14,167 bases of DNA, taken from contig DGWK01000038.1 of the NCBI GenBank assembly GCA_002395235.1, positions 1 to 14,167 of the forward strand. The letters run 5' to 3'. The DNA comes from Lachnospiraceae bacterium UBA4260. Lineage in GTDB: Bacteria > Bacillota > Clostridia > Lachnospirales > Lachnospiraceae. A program made the translations under genes and the position numbers. The notes beneath the pieces are model-generated. The model was not told the origin of the DNA and did not search any database. It saw nothing but the letters and a program-made list of their open reading frames with translations. Below, piece after piece: positions 1 to 5,925 of this stretch (positions are counted from its first letter, which is position 1; every line of letters starts with the position of its first letter).

Positions 1-2
1 AC

Positions 3-947
3 TATCTCCACAACCTCAAGAAGGTGGACAAAGCTGATCTGGCCGAGGACTACGGCAAAAATAAATACAAGCTGCATTACATCTACCGTGAGTTCACGAT
101 AGATTTCTTCAAGATGGATATCACCACCCTGCCGAAGAATGCATCCTCGCTGAAATTCACTAAAAACAATGCTTATATCATGTCCCTGTGCCTCTCCTAC
201 CGTGTCAATCTCGGCCTGTCACTGCGTAAGACTGCGCAGGCTATGAAGGACATCCACGGCATCTCCATATCCCACCAGATGGTCGCCAACTACTGTAAAA
301 CCGCCGCCGTCTGCATCAAACCATTTGTTGACACATACCCTTACGAAAAGGGATCTTCTTTTGTTGCTGATGAAACCTATATCAAGGTCCGCGGCATCAA
401 AGGATACATCTGGCTGATCATCAACGCCGCAACACGTGCTGTGATCGGTTATCAGGTATCAGACAACCGGGGGGTCGGCCCCTGCATCATGGCGATGCGC
501 ATGGCCTTCCAGCATCTGAAAGAGCTTCCTGAAGGCTTTCGTTTCATTGCCGATGGCTACAGTGCCTACCCGCTTGCCGCTCAGCAGTTCTTCCATGAGT
601 TCGGTGAGAAGTTCAAGTTTGAGATCACCCAGGTCATCGGCCTTACGAACGATGATGCTGTCTCAAAAGAATTCAGGCCATACAAGCAGATGATCGAACG
701 TCTTAACCGTACCTATAAAGCCTCTTACCGCCCTACAAACGGATTTGATAACTACGACGGCGCCAACTATGATCTCGCACTCTGGGTCGCCTACTACAAC
801 TTCCTGCGTCCGCATAAACAGCACAGGTTTCAGCCGCCTGTCAGAAATGACGTCATTGCAAACGGTGAAAACATGCCTGGTAAATGGCAGCTGCTGATCT
901 TTCTTGGCCAGCAGACCATCAAAAAGATGCAGGAGACTGCCGCATAA
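3..947 (+). CDS. DDE transposase, 5'-truncated by the window edge
   Basis: The reading frame is open back to base 3, so the GTG at 24 is not the real start; residues Y-L-H-N-L-K-K precede it in frame. At least 314 residues are visible. Counting from the GTG, the catalytic triad is probably D116 (in VADETYIKVRG), D177 (in FIADGYSAY) and E225 (in QMIERLNRTYK). The last segment is a typical DDE third-acid context. The D177-E225 spacing of 48 residues is longer than the classic D-34-E of IS6 elements, so the family assignment is loose. The N-terminal portion (LRKTAQAMKDIHGISISHQMV) resembles a helix-turn-helix DNA-binding segment. The product cuts and joins the ends of its own element. It is the only + strand gene in the window, and its stop at 945-947 is followed by the structured IS tail. 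Confidence 0.9.
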   Translation, partial: YLHNLKKVDKADLAEDYGKNKYKLHYIYREFTIDFFKMDITTLPKNASSLKFTKNNAYIMSLCLSYRVNLGLSLRKTAQAMKDIHGISISHQMVANYCKTAAVCIKPFVDTYPYEKGSSFVADETYIKVRGIKGYIWLIINAATRAVIGYQVSDNRGVGPCIMAMRMAFQHLKELPEGFRFIADGYSAYPLAAQQFFHEFGEKFKFEITQVIGLTNDDAVSKEFRPYKQMIERLNRTYKASYRPTNGFDNYDGANYDLALWVAYYNFLRPHKQHRFQPPVRNDVIANGENMPGKWQLLIFLGQQTIKKMQETAA

Positions 948-965
948 GCGTGGAGCGGAACCGTT

Positions 966-1031
966 GTCAAGGGAACCGTGGAATACCGCAGCGGCTCATG
1001 CCGCGAGGATATGCCGCGAAAGTCCCTTGAC
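966..1031 (+). repeat. Long stem-loop just after the transposase stop
   Basis: GTCAAGGGA at 966-974 pairs with TCCCTTGAC at 1023-1031 (9 bp). Inside it is a second perfect hairpin, GCGGC 991-995 with GCCGC 1000-1004. It lies 19 bp after the transposase stop, inside the IS. No U-tract follows, so it is not a standard terminator. It may be an IS-end structure or an RNA feature that protects the transposase message. Its function is unknown. Confidence 0.6.
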
Positions 1032-1105
1032 ATAAGGTTCACGGATCATCCTCCTGTAAAGGGAAAGGGGCTACTGCGCCTTTCCCTGCTTCCGGCGAGG
1101 ACGGG

Positions 1106-1173
1106 TCCGGGCAGAGCCCGGAAAAAGGGTCAAGGGACGAGTCCCTTGCGGGTTCTTAGGGCAGCGCCCTAAG
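1106..1173 (+). repeat. Array of three tight GC-rich hairpins in the IS tail
   Basis: There are three perfect hairpins in a row with tiny loops. TCCGGGC/GCCCGGA spans 1106-1122 with loop AGA. CAAGGGAC/GTCCCTTG spans 1131-1148 with loop GA. CTTAGGGC/GCCCTAAG spans 1155-1173 with loop AGC. Their starts are about 25 bp apart. The middle one again carries the GTCAAGGGA word (1129-1137) seen in the upstream stem. The short open frame across this stretch (978-1172) has no RBS or recognisable protein, so I treat the region as non-coding structure of the mobile element. Confidence 0.65.
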
Positions 1174-1223
1174 CCCTCGGAGAGCCTTCCGCTTTCAATA
1201 TCTACAGATTTTCAAGGTTCGTT

Positions 1224-1251
1224 AGAGCCTTTTTCTTTGGCTCTGGTTTTT
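1224..1251 (+). terminator. Probable intrinsic terminator at the 3' end of the IS
   Basis: AGAGCC at 1224-1229 pairs with GGCTCT at 1239-1244. The stem can extend by T-G wobble pairs, and T residues follow at 1247-1251. It is on the + strand, 9 bp before the terminal repeat, and would end the transposase transcript inside the element. The stem is short, so strength is uncertain. Confidence 0.5.
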
Positions 1252-1259
1252 CATAGGTC

Positions 1260-1272
1260 ACTTGACACTACC
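1260..1272 (+). repeat. IS right-end terminal inverted repeat
   Basis: ACTTGACACTACC here is the exact reverse complement of GGTAGTGTCAAGT at 14145-14157. The next base outward also matches (G1273 and C14144). The two sequences diverge beyond that towards the IS interior, as left and right ends of one IS family normally do. Bases 1273-1280 (GTGGATCA) would be the adjacent target duplication if it is 8 bp, but the partner copy is outside the window. Confidence 0.75.
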
Positions 1273-1539
1273 GTGGATCATATCCGCTGATATTGTGATA
1301 TTGTCATCCAATCTTTTTTGTTGTCCGCTTCCGCAATAAAAAAGACTTTTATCAAAGTTTATGCCTTGATAAAAGTCTTGCGGTCTCACTAGATACGGAC
1401 GCTTCTTCAGCATCGTACTGACGATTTCCAGACCGGCGTTTAACTGCCGTTCCGCTACTCCCTTTTGTTGATGCTATAATAGCACTTTCGTGCGAATTGT
1501 CCATTAAAGAAAGATTAAAAAACCGTTAAATATAATCCC
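1273..1539. other. Intergenic region between the IS end and the ArsC-like gene
   Basis: It holds the terminator-like repeat at 1342-1379 and the weak gene remnant described separately. It also has the 13-nt palindrome TGCTATAATAGCA at 1472-1484, followed by GCAC-TTTC-GTGC at 1482-1493. The palindrome contains a perfect + strand TATAAT, but there is no -35 and no + strand gene for it to serve. I see no RNA gene. Confidence 0.5.
1335..1379 (-). terminator. Probable intrinsic terminator downstream of the ArsC-like gene
   Basis: A perfect 14-bp stem pairs 1342-1355 with 1366-1379 (AAGACTTTTATCAA and its complement), with a 10-nt loop. On the minus strand it is followed by a run of T (1338-1341, continuing the stem's own Ts). 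It lies about 160 bp past the stop at 1540 and is the first terminator-like structure met by transcripts from the dehydrogenase/ArsC-like pair. The stem is AT-rich, so it may be weak. Confidence 0.55.
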
Positions 1540-1896
1540 TCACTGTTTAAGTTTTGCCTCCCATTCCTCGACTTTGAACCCGACCAGCATAAAGTCTTTA
1601 CCGACAACCAGCGGGCGCTTCACCAACATACCGTCGGTCGCGAGAAGCTCTAACTGCTCCTCATCGCTCATATTCGGCAGTTTTTTGGAAAGGCCAAGTT
1701 CGCGGTATGGGATACCGCTCGTGTTAAAAAAGCGTTTCAGAGGCAGACCGCTCTGAACATAATATTTCTGCAGAGTATCCTTGTCGGGGTGAGAGGTTTT
1801 GATATCGATATCCTCATGTTCTATGTTGTTCTCATCCAGCCATTTCAGCGCTTTTTTGCACGTGCCGCACCTGCTGTAACAATATACTTTAATCAT
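1540..1896 (-). CDS. ArsC/Spx-family thioredoxin-fold protein (YffB/MgsR type)
   Basis: At 118 residues it has the usual length for the family. It has an N-terminal thioredoxin-like beta-alpha unit with a C10-G-T-C13 redox pair (MIKVYCYSRCGTCKKAL) and the characteristic MLVKRPLVV segment near residue 91. Members are either glutaredoxin-like reductases related to arsenate reductase ArsC or Spx/MgsR-type RNA polymerase-binding regulators. The CxxC pair, rather than a lone catalytic Cys, fits the Spx/MgsR or YffB side better than a true ArsC. No arsenic genes are nearby, so an arsenate role is not supported. An AGGAGG site lies 7 nt before the ATG. The gene starts 31 bp after the dehydrogenase stop with no terminator between, so the two are probably co-transcribed. 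Confidence 0.9.
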   Translation of the reverse strand: MIKVYCYSRCGTCKKALKWLDENNIEHEDIDIKTSHPDKDTLQKYYVQSGLPLKRFFNTSGIPYRELGLSKKLPNMSDEEQLELLATDGMLVKRPLVVGKDFMLVGFKVEEWEAKLKQ

Positions 1897-1927
1897 TGTC
1901 AGCCTCCTTTTTTAATTCCTGCTCCAT

Positions 1928-2899
1928 TTAATCCTTATTTACTACATTGATCGGAGCGCCTTCTATAAATGCCTTGATATTATCCGCCGTAATATCCATG
2001 ATTCTCTGGCGCGCCTCTTTGGCTGCCCAGGAAATATGAGGGGTGATCAGGCAATTCTTCGCTCCAAGAAGCGGATTGTCTCCCTTGATCGGCTCTGTGG
2101 ATACTACGTCTAATGCGGCCGCATAAACCTTGCCGCTGGCAAGTGCGTCTGCCAGATCCTGCTCCACGACCAGCTGACCGCGGCTGTTGTTGATCAGGAT
2201 CACGCCATCCTTCATCTTGGCAATGTTTTCCTTGTTGATCAATCCCTCCGTGTCCGGAAACAGAGGACAATGCAGGAAAATAACGTCCGCCTGAGCGAAG
2301 AGTTCGTCCCTCTCCACATATTCATCGGCAATCGCTTTGCCGCTCTCAGACTGGTATATATCATTTACGATTACTCTCATTCCCAGCGCCTTCAGTATTT
2401 TGCCCGTTGTCTGACCAATCCTGCCAAATCCGATAATGCCGGCCGTCTTGCCGTACAGCTCGATCATAGGATAATCCCAGAAGCACCAGTCCACGTTCTT
2501 TTCCCAACGGCCTTCCTTGACCGCCCTGTCATGAGCGCCGTAGTGTGCGCAGATCTCAAGAAGAAGTCCGACAGCATACTGTCCTACGATCTGGGTTCCG
2601 TAAGTCGGTACATTCAGAACAGCGATTCCTTTCTCCTTGGCGGCCGCGCAGTCGACTACATTGTATCCTGTAGCGAGCACCGCTACAGCCTTGAGATCGG
2701 GACATTTTTCCATCGTCTCTCTTGAAATCGGAGTTTTATTGATCACTGCAATATCGGCTCCCTGCAGTCTCTCAGCGATCAGCGGCGACTCCACGTAAGA
2801 TGTCCTGTCATAAACGATGACTTCGCCAAATCTCTCAAGCGGTTCCCATGAAAGATCTCCGGGGTTCTCTGTAAAACCGTCTAATACTACAATTTTCAT
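1928..2899 (-). CDS. D-2-hydroxyacid dehydrogenase (glycerate dehydrogenase/hydroxypyruvate reductase-like)
   Basis: This cytosolic NAD-dependent enzyme reduces a 2-keto acid to the D-2-hydroxy acid. The chosen start gives 323 residues beginning MKIVVLDGF. The frame extends upstream to 2959, but GGAG sits 7 nt before this ATG, and the extra 20 residues lack family character and overlap the leader. The Rossmann motif GFGRIG is at about 157-162, and an Asp after the second strand (about D180) indicates NAD rather than NADP. The catalytic triad is R240 (NNSRGQLV), E269 (VSTEPI) and H288 (TPHISW). The spacing is typical of glycerate dehydrogenase/hydroxypyruvate reductase annotations, but the substrate (hydroxypyruvate, another 2-keto acid, or pyruvate) cannot be read from sequence. 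It has its own promoter at 2983-3012 and leads a two-gene unit with the ArsC-like gene. Confidence 0.93.
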   Translation of the reverse strand: MKIVVLDGFTENPGDLSWEPLERFGEVIVYDRTSYVESPLIAERLQGADIAVINKTPISRETMEKCPDLKAVAVLATGYNVVDCAAAKEKGIAVLNVPTYGTQIVGQYAVGLLLEICAHYGAHDRAVKEGRWEKNVDWCFWDYPMIELYGKTAGIIGFGRIGQTTGKILKALGMRVIVNDIYQSESGKAIADEYVERDELFAQADVIFLHCPLFPDTEGLINKENIAKMKDGVILINNSRGQLVVEQDLADALASGKVYAAALDVVSTEPIKGDNPLLGAKNCLITPHISWAAKEARQRIMDITADNIKAFIEGAPINVVNKD

Positions 2900-2982
2900 A
2901 CTATTCTCCATTCTTTGACATGGGGCTGCCTGTATCTGCAGGCAGTCCATATGCAGCACTCTGTTTACTGTCTTTTTATTTA

Positions 2983-3012
2983 ATTATAATAAAAAAACTC
3001 CCGGATTTTCAA
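2983..3012 (-). promoter_or_regulatory. Sigma-A-type promoter of the dehydrogenase gene, embedded in a terminator
   Basis: TTGAAA (-35, 3007-3012), an 18-bp spacer and a perfect TATAAT (-10, 2983-2988), all on the minus strand. The -35 falls in the loop and upper stem of the terminator that ends the upstream gene, and its U-tract forms part of the spacer. The expected start is near 2976, giving a leader of about 77 nt. Confidence 0.7.
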
Positions 3013-3024
3013 GAAATCCGGGAG
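2991..3024 (-). terminator. Intrinsic terminator of the DJ-1/PfpI gene
   Basis: A perfect 11-bp stem pairs CTCCCGGATTT at 2998-3008 with AAATCCGGGAG at 3014-3024, with a 5-nt loop. On the minus strand seven T residues (2991-2997) follow. It begins 24 bp after the stop codon at 3049. Confidence 0.9.
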
Positions 3025-3048
3025 ATACTGTAATCTATGGAATTGTTA

Positions 3049-3570
3049 TCAGTGAATCCGTCCCGATGACACTACTTTGATGAACGCCTTTGCGTAGGCA
3101 GGAAGATCCGGAGGCCTTCTCCCCGAAACAATATTGCCGTCCACGACCGTTTCCTCGTCTATCCAGATGCCGCCCGCATTGGTCATATCGTCCTTGATGC
3201 CGGGAGTGCTCGTCACTTTCTTACCGCGGAGTATGTCGGCGCTGATCAGCACCCAGCCTGCATGGCAGATCTCTCCGATTGCTTTTCCGTCCGCATTCAT
3301 CTTCCTGACTATGTTCAGTACTTCGGGGAAGCGGCGCAGTTTGTCGGGAGCCCACCCGCCGGGAACCAGCAGTCCGTCGTACTCATCGGGATCAAGATCT
3401 TTGAAGCTCAGCGTTACCTCGCAGGGCACGCCATATTTTCCGTAATAAGTGCCGGGCTTCTCAGCGGCGAAATCTACCTGCCAGCCTTCTTCTCTGCATC
3501 TATATACCGGGTACCAGACTTCCAGATCTTCAAAGTCTGCACTGATCAGCTGCAAAATCTTTTTGCTCAT
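3049..3570 (-). CDS. DJ-1/PfpI family protein
   Basis: At 173 residues it has normal length for a single-domain PfpI protein. The class I glutamine amidotransferase-like fold is shown by LLVPGGWAPDKLR (68-79) and the nucleophile elbow E100-I-C102-H103-A-G-W. The conserved acid is in DFEDLE (E14). The tail SGRRPPDLPAYAKAFI is typical of the family. Characterised relatives have been described as proteases, glyoxalases or protein/nucleotide deglycases acting against reactive carbonyls. Which applies here cannot be decided. The start is supported by AAAGGAG 8 nt upstream of the ATG. It has its own extended -10 promoter and a strong terminator, so it is probably a single-gene unit. Confidence 0.92.
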   Translation of the reverse strand: MSKKILQLISADFEDLEVWYPVYRCREEGWQVDFAAEKPGTYYGKYGVPCEVTLSFKDLDPDEYDGLLVPGGWAPDKLRRFPEVLNIVRKMNADGKAIGEICHAGWVLISADILRGKKVTSTPGIKDDMTNAGGIWIDEETVVDGNIVSGRRPPDLPAYAKAFIKVVSSGRIH

Positions 3571-3615
3571 AGCAGTTCTCCTTTCTCATCGAAAATGTGA
3601 TGCGTTCACGCTTCC

Positions 3616-3624
3616 ATTGTATCA
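3616..3624 (-). promoter_or_regulatory. Extended -10 promoter of the DJ-1/PfpI gene
   Basis: On the minus strand the sequence reads TGATACAAT, that is TGn followed by TACAAT (3616-3621). It is about 46 nt upstream of the start codon. No good -35 is visible, which is usual for extended -10 promoters. No terminator was seen after thiD, so read-through from thiD is also possible. Confidence 0.5.
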
Positions 3625-3667
3625 CTTTTGAGCGCATTGAGCATGTACCCGATCTATCTATGCAGCC

Positions 3668-4465
3668 TCACTCCCGGTATTCGCCGTCTATGGCAAAAGC
3701 GTGGTTCATCGGGCCGCTTCCCTTTCCCAGGTCGAGCATTGCCGCAAGCGCACCGGAGATGTAATTCTTGGCGTACTTAACGGATGTCTTTAAATCATAA
3801 CCCTTGGCAAGGTTGGATGCGATCGCCGAAGACAGGGTGCAGCCTGTCCCATGAGTGTTGGGATTGTCGATCCGCTTGCCGTAGAACCAGACCGCTTCGC
3901 TGCCGTCAAAGAGCAAATCGTTTGCGTCGCTGATGCGATGCCCGCCTTTGCACAGCACGGCGCATCCGTAACGGTTATAGATCTCGCGTGCGGCAGCTTC
4001 CATCTCTCCGGGCGAAGTGATCGTCATTTCTGTCAGGACTTCCGCTTCCGGTATATTGGGAGTAATCACAGTTGCAAGAGGCAGTAATTCATTCTTTAAG
4101 GTGTCAATCGCTTCCTCGCTGATCAGTCTAGCGCCGCTGGTCGCGACCATAACAGGGTCCACGACTATGTTTCGGGCGTCGTACTGACGCAGCTTATAGG
4201 CGATCATATCGATCAGACCGGATGATGAGACCATCCCTGTCTTTACCGCATCCGGAAAGATATCCGTAAAAATGCAATCCAGCTGCTCTGCCAAAAAAGT
4301 GGGTATTACTTCCATGATTCCTGTGACGCCGGTTGTATTCTGAGCAGTGAGCGCGGTGATCGCGCTCATAGCATAGACCCCGTTCGCGGTCATTGTCTTG
4401 ATATCTGCCTGGATGCCGGCGCCTCCGCTGGAATCACTTCCGGCGATTGTTAATGCTGTTTTCAT
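3668..4465 (-). CDS. thiD: Hydroxymethylpyrimidine/phosphomethylpyrimidine kinase
   Basis: ThiD phosphorylates HMP to HMP-P and then HMP-PP for thiamine synthesis. At 265 residues it is full length for a bacterial ThiD. The N-terminal GSDSSGGAGIQADIKT (9-24) is the family signature in the ribokinase-like fold. The phosphate-binding NTHGTGCTLSSAIAS (about 203-217) contains the GTGC anion hole and the catalytic Cys (about C209). AAAGGAA precedes the ATG by about 6 nt. Upstream lies a TPP riboswitch with a terminator, so expression should fall when TPP is plentiful. No other thiamine gene is in the window, which makes this an isolated salvage or pathway gene under its own switch. Confidence is high because motif and riboswitch agree independently. 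Confidence 0.97.
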   Translation of the reverse strand: MKTALTIAGSDSSGGAGIQADIKTMTANGVYAMSAITALTAQNTTGVTGIMEVIPTFLAEQLDCIFTDIFPDAVKTGMVSSSGLIDMIAYKLRQYDARNIVVDPVMVATSGARLISEEAIDTLKNELLPLATVITPNIPEAEVLTEMTITSPGEMEAAAREIYNRYGCAVLCKGGHRISDANDLLFDGSEAVWFYGKRIDNPNTHGTGCTLSSAIASNLAKGYDLKTSVKYAKNYISGALAAMLDLGKGSGPMNHAFAIDGEYRE

Positions 4466-4634
4466 TCGTTCCTTTCCCTGCCTTCACGGGCAGATTCGCA
4501 TTAATTTTTTTATAGCGGCCAAAGGTGGTGCCCCCGGTTGACCGCTTGTTTGCGGGCTGCGTTTGCCGTGCTGATTCGGAGTCTGTCTGCGCAGGCCCCT
4601 TCTTGCGCAATGAGCTATGTCGACAGGTTTGCGC
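4466..4634 (-). other. Long 3' part of the thiD leader, after the terminator
   Basis: About 170 nt separate the riboswitch terminator from thiD. I see no further aptamer or gene. GCAGGCCCCTTCTTG at 4591-4605 (+ strand) nearly repeats the aptamer's GCAGGCTCCCTTCTTG at 4771-4786, lacking one base. A small hairpin (CTGCC/GGCAG, about 4477-4492) sits just ahead of the thiD ribosome binding site. Confidence 0.4.
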
Positions 4635-4668
4635 AAAAAACAGGTATGCCATAAAGACATACCTGTTT
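4635..4668 (-). terminator. Riboswitch-controlled terminator in the thiD leader
   Basis: On the minus strand an 11-bp stem pairs AAACAGGTATG (4668-4658) with CATACCTGTTT (4648-4638). T residues follow (4635-4640). It lies about 27 nt after the TPP aptamer and about 170 nt before thiD. The 5' arm heptamer CAGGTAT can alternatively pair with ATACCTG in the aptamer (4732-4726), giving a plausible antiterminator when TPP is absent. Confidence 0.85.
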
Positions 4669-4694
4669 ACATATCGTTTTCTGAACGGTATTAA

Positions 4695-4788
4695 CACAAT
4701 GTCCCTACGTTGGCATTATCCAAATCAGGTATAAAGGTCCGGGCCGATTGCCCGTTCTCAGCCTGCCCATGCAGGCTCCCTTCTTGTG
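4695..4788 (-). promoter_or_regulatory. TPP riboswitch aptamer (THI element)
   Basis: Read on the minus strand, the conserved blocks occur in order: GGGAGCC, a P3 hairpin (GCCTGC-ATG-GGCAGGC), CTGAGA, an ACCTGAT block, then TGGATAATGCCAACGTAGGGA. These are the diagnostic THI-box segments that bind the pyrimidine and pyrophosphate parts of TPP. P1 can form from CACAA (4788-4784) and TTGTG (4699-4695). It lies between a sigma-A-like promoter and an intrinsic terminator upstream of thiD, so it should attenuate transcription when TPP binds. Confidence 0.96.
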
Positions 4789-4797
4789 ATATTTAAT

Positions 4798-4826
4798 ATC
4801 GTAACACTCATTTAGTTTTTGAGCAA
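4798..4826 (-). promoter_or_regulatory. Candidate promoter for the riboswitch-thiD transcript
   Basis: TTGCTC (4821-4826), a 17-bp spacer and TACGAT (4798-4803) on the minus strand. Transcription would start about 7 nt downstream, right at the first strand of the aptamer's P1, as expected for a riboswitch leader. The match to consensus is moderate. Confidence 0.5.
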
Positions 4827-4853
4827 GGATTTTGAATAAGGCGCTGAGCGCCA

Positions 4854-5097
4854 TTATAAATATAGTTCTATAGTCGAGAGTACTTCTTTCCGTGTGTCAT
4901 ACCAATTATGGAAGGAAACCTCCATATTGCTTACAGTCATAGTTCCGAACAATCTCGGCTTTTCTATGTAATCCAGAAGCTTCTCGGGATTTTGGAACTT
5001 ACTTCAGAAGAGTATCCGCAGTTCCGCCTTCCAGTATCTTTTCCCTGTTATTGGAAAGAATGGAGTCGTAGTGATTGTCTAAAAACGCTCTTCTCAT
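4854..5097 (-). pseudogene. Small ORF with an apparent one-base frameshift, about 80 residues
   Basis: On the minus strand an ATG at 5095-5097 with GGAG about 10 nt upstream encodes 32 residues (MRRAFLDNHYDSILSNNREK...) and stops at TAA 4999-5001. Dropping the single T of that stop region continues with a protein-like frame (KFQNPEKLLDYIEKPRLFG... to ...STIELYL) ending at TAA 4854-4856. The composition of both halves looks like coding sequence. I do not recognise the product. It follows the HAD gene by about 60 bp, so it was probably in its transcript. A decayed gene, a sequencing error or recoding are all possible. The sequence shows no standard +1 slippery site. Confidence 0.4.
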
Positions 5098-5158
5098 CCT
5101 GAATCGTCTCCTTATTCCTGACGGATCATACTTGCCTCCGTGACTGGAATCACCGATT

Positions 5159-5767
5159 TCATTCCACAGCAAGCATCATCTCAAGGTCTGCCTTCGCCTG
5201 CTCGTGGTCCTTGACCTGGATCGTGTGGATGCCGAGCTGTCTTGCCATCTCGAGGTTGGCCTCCAGATCGTCCAAAAATACGCATTCAGAAGGCACCAGG
5301 TCATACTTATCGATCAGGATCTGATAGAAGGCCGGGTCCGGCTTGATGACCTTGTAATCACAGGACAGAAGACCTCCGTCCATATAGGGAAGAAAATCCA
5401 TTGCATCCTCGTTGTCTCTAGCCACCTTCATAGAGTAGTTGGACAGGTAGAGGACCTGTATGCCTCTGTCCTTGAGCGACTGGATCCAGGGGATGGATGT
5501 GTCTAGTCTGTAGACAATTCCGTGCACGTTTTCCATGCAGTGCCGGATTTCCTTCTCAAGTTCCGGGGCATCTTCGACGAAACGGTCGATCACTTCCTCA
5601 TCGGTGAGAATGCCTCTGTCCAGTTCTTTCCAGTGACGGCTCTTTACAGTGCTGTTCATGACCTGCTCACTGATCTTCGGCGCATAGCCGAACTGCTCAA
5701 AGAAGCGGATCCTTCCCAGACCGACCATGACGCCGCCAATGTCAAATATCACAGTTTTAATCTTCAT
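5159..5767 (-). CDS. HAD-family phosphatase (YihX-like, subfamily IA)
   Basis: At 202 residues it is a normal length for HAD-IA enzymes of the YihX type. Motif I is FDIGGVMV (D9); the second Asp of the general DxD is Gly, which is usual in the YihX/epoxide-hydrolase-N-like branch. Motif II is YLSNYS (S109), motif III is K142 in YKVIKPDP, and motif IV is FLDDLEANL (D166, D167). It probably dephosphorylates a small phosphorylated metabolite; E. coli YihX acts on glucose-1-phosphate, but the substrate here is not determined. The nearest good ribosome binding site (GAGGAG) is about 15 nt from the ATG, unusually far, and I found no better start. A strong terminator lies between this gene and hydA, so it is not part of the hydrogenase operon. 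Confidence 0.9.
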   Translation of the reverse strand: MKIKTVIFDIGGVMVGLGRIRFFEQFGYAPKISEQVMNSTVKSRHWKELDRGILTDEEVIDRFVEDAPELEKEIRHCMENVHGIVYRLDTSIPWIQSLKDRGIQVLYLSNYSMKVARDNEDAMDFLPYMDGGLLSCDYKVIKPDPAFYQILIDKYDLVPSECVFLDDLEANLEMARQLGIHTIQVKDHEQAKADLEMMLAVE

Positions 5768-5831
5768 AATACTCGTTTTATTCTCCTCTGTTTTGCTGTC
5801 ATCTCCATATTACTGCTATATTAACGCACAG

Positions 5832-5876
5832 AAAAAAGGATGTGAAGAACAGAATCCGTTTCCATTCTTCACATCC
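5832..5876 (-). terminator. Intrinsic terminator of the hydCBA operon
   Basis: A perfect 12-bp stem pairs GGATGTGAAGAA at 5838-5849 with TTCTTCACATCC at 5865-5876, with a 15-nt loop. On the minus strand six T residues (5832-5837) follow. It begins about 50 bp after the hydA stop at 5926. Confidence 0.9.
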
Positions 5877-5925
5877 CCTTAAAGATTCACACTACTTTGG
5901 CCCGATTCAGATCAAGCCATCCGTA

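Larger units (their letters stand above)
1..1272 (+). mobile_element. Insertion sequence, 3' part (left end outside window)
   Basis: The element contains a DDE transposase gene that is open at the window's left edge, about 310 bp of non-coding structured tail, and a right-end terminal repeat at 1260-1272. The right boundary is set by comparison with 14145-14157, where the same 13 bp (14 with the next base) occurs in reverse complement. Two separated copies of such a repeat are what IS termini look like. The left end and the target duplication cannot be seen. The family is probably IS6/IS240-like or a related DDE group, judged from the transposase style and an end beginning GG. This is inference, because the repeat does not match the common IS26 or IS240 ends I remember. 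Confidence 0.8.
1258..1470 (-). pseudogene. Possible gene remnant cut by the IS end
   Basis: On the minus strand a frame stays open from a stop near 1470 to a TGA at 1258-1260 that lies within the IS terminal sequence. It would encode about 70 residues, including MLKKRPYLVRPQDFYQG. The only ATG, at 1411-1413, has no ribosome binding site. A 14-bp perfect inverted repeat (1342-1379) lies within it. I do not recognise the peptide. It may be a decayed fragment interrupted by the IS, or chance. Confidence 0.2.

Noticed and set aside
978..1172. Short + strand open frame in the IS tail
   Set aside because: It has no ribosome binding site and a low-complexity Arg/Pro/Gly translation, and it coincides with the hairpin array. 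It is better explained as structured non-coding DNA.
1472..1484. Perfect + strand TATAAT within TGCTATAATAGCA
   Set aside because: There is no -35 at the right distance and no + strand gene downstream. It is kept only as an unexplained palindrome.
2270..2725. 151-codon + strand frame opposite the dehydrogenase
   Set aside because: It is antisense to a gene with complete catalytic residues and has no start signal.
4434..4697. 87-codon minus-strand frame across the thiD leader
   Set aside because: It runs through the riboswitch terminator and overlaps the start of thiD. It has no ribosome binding site and no recognisable composition.
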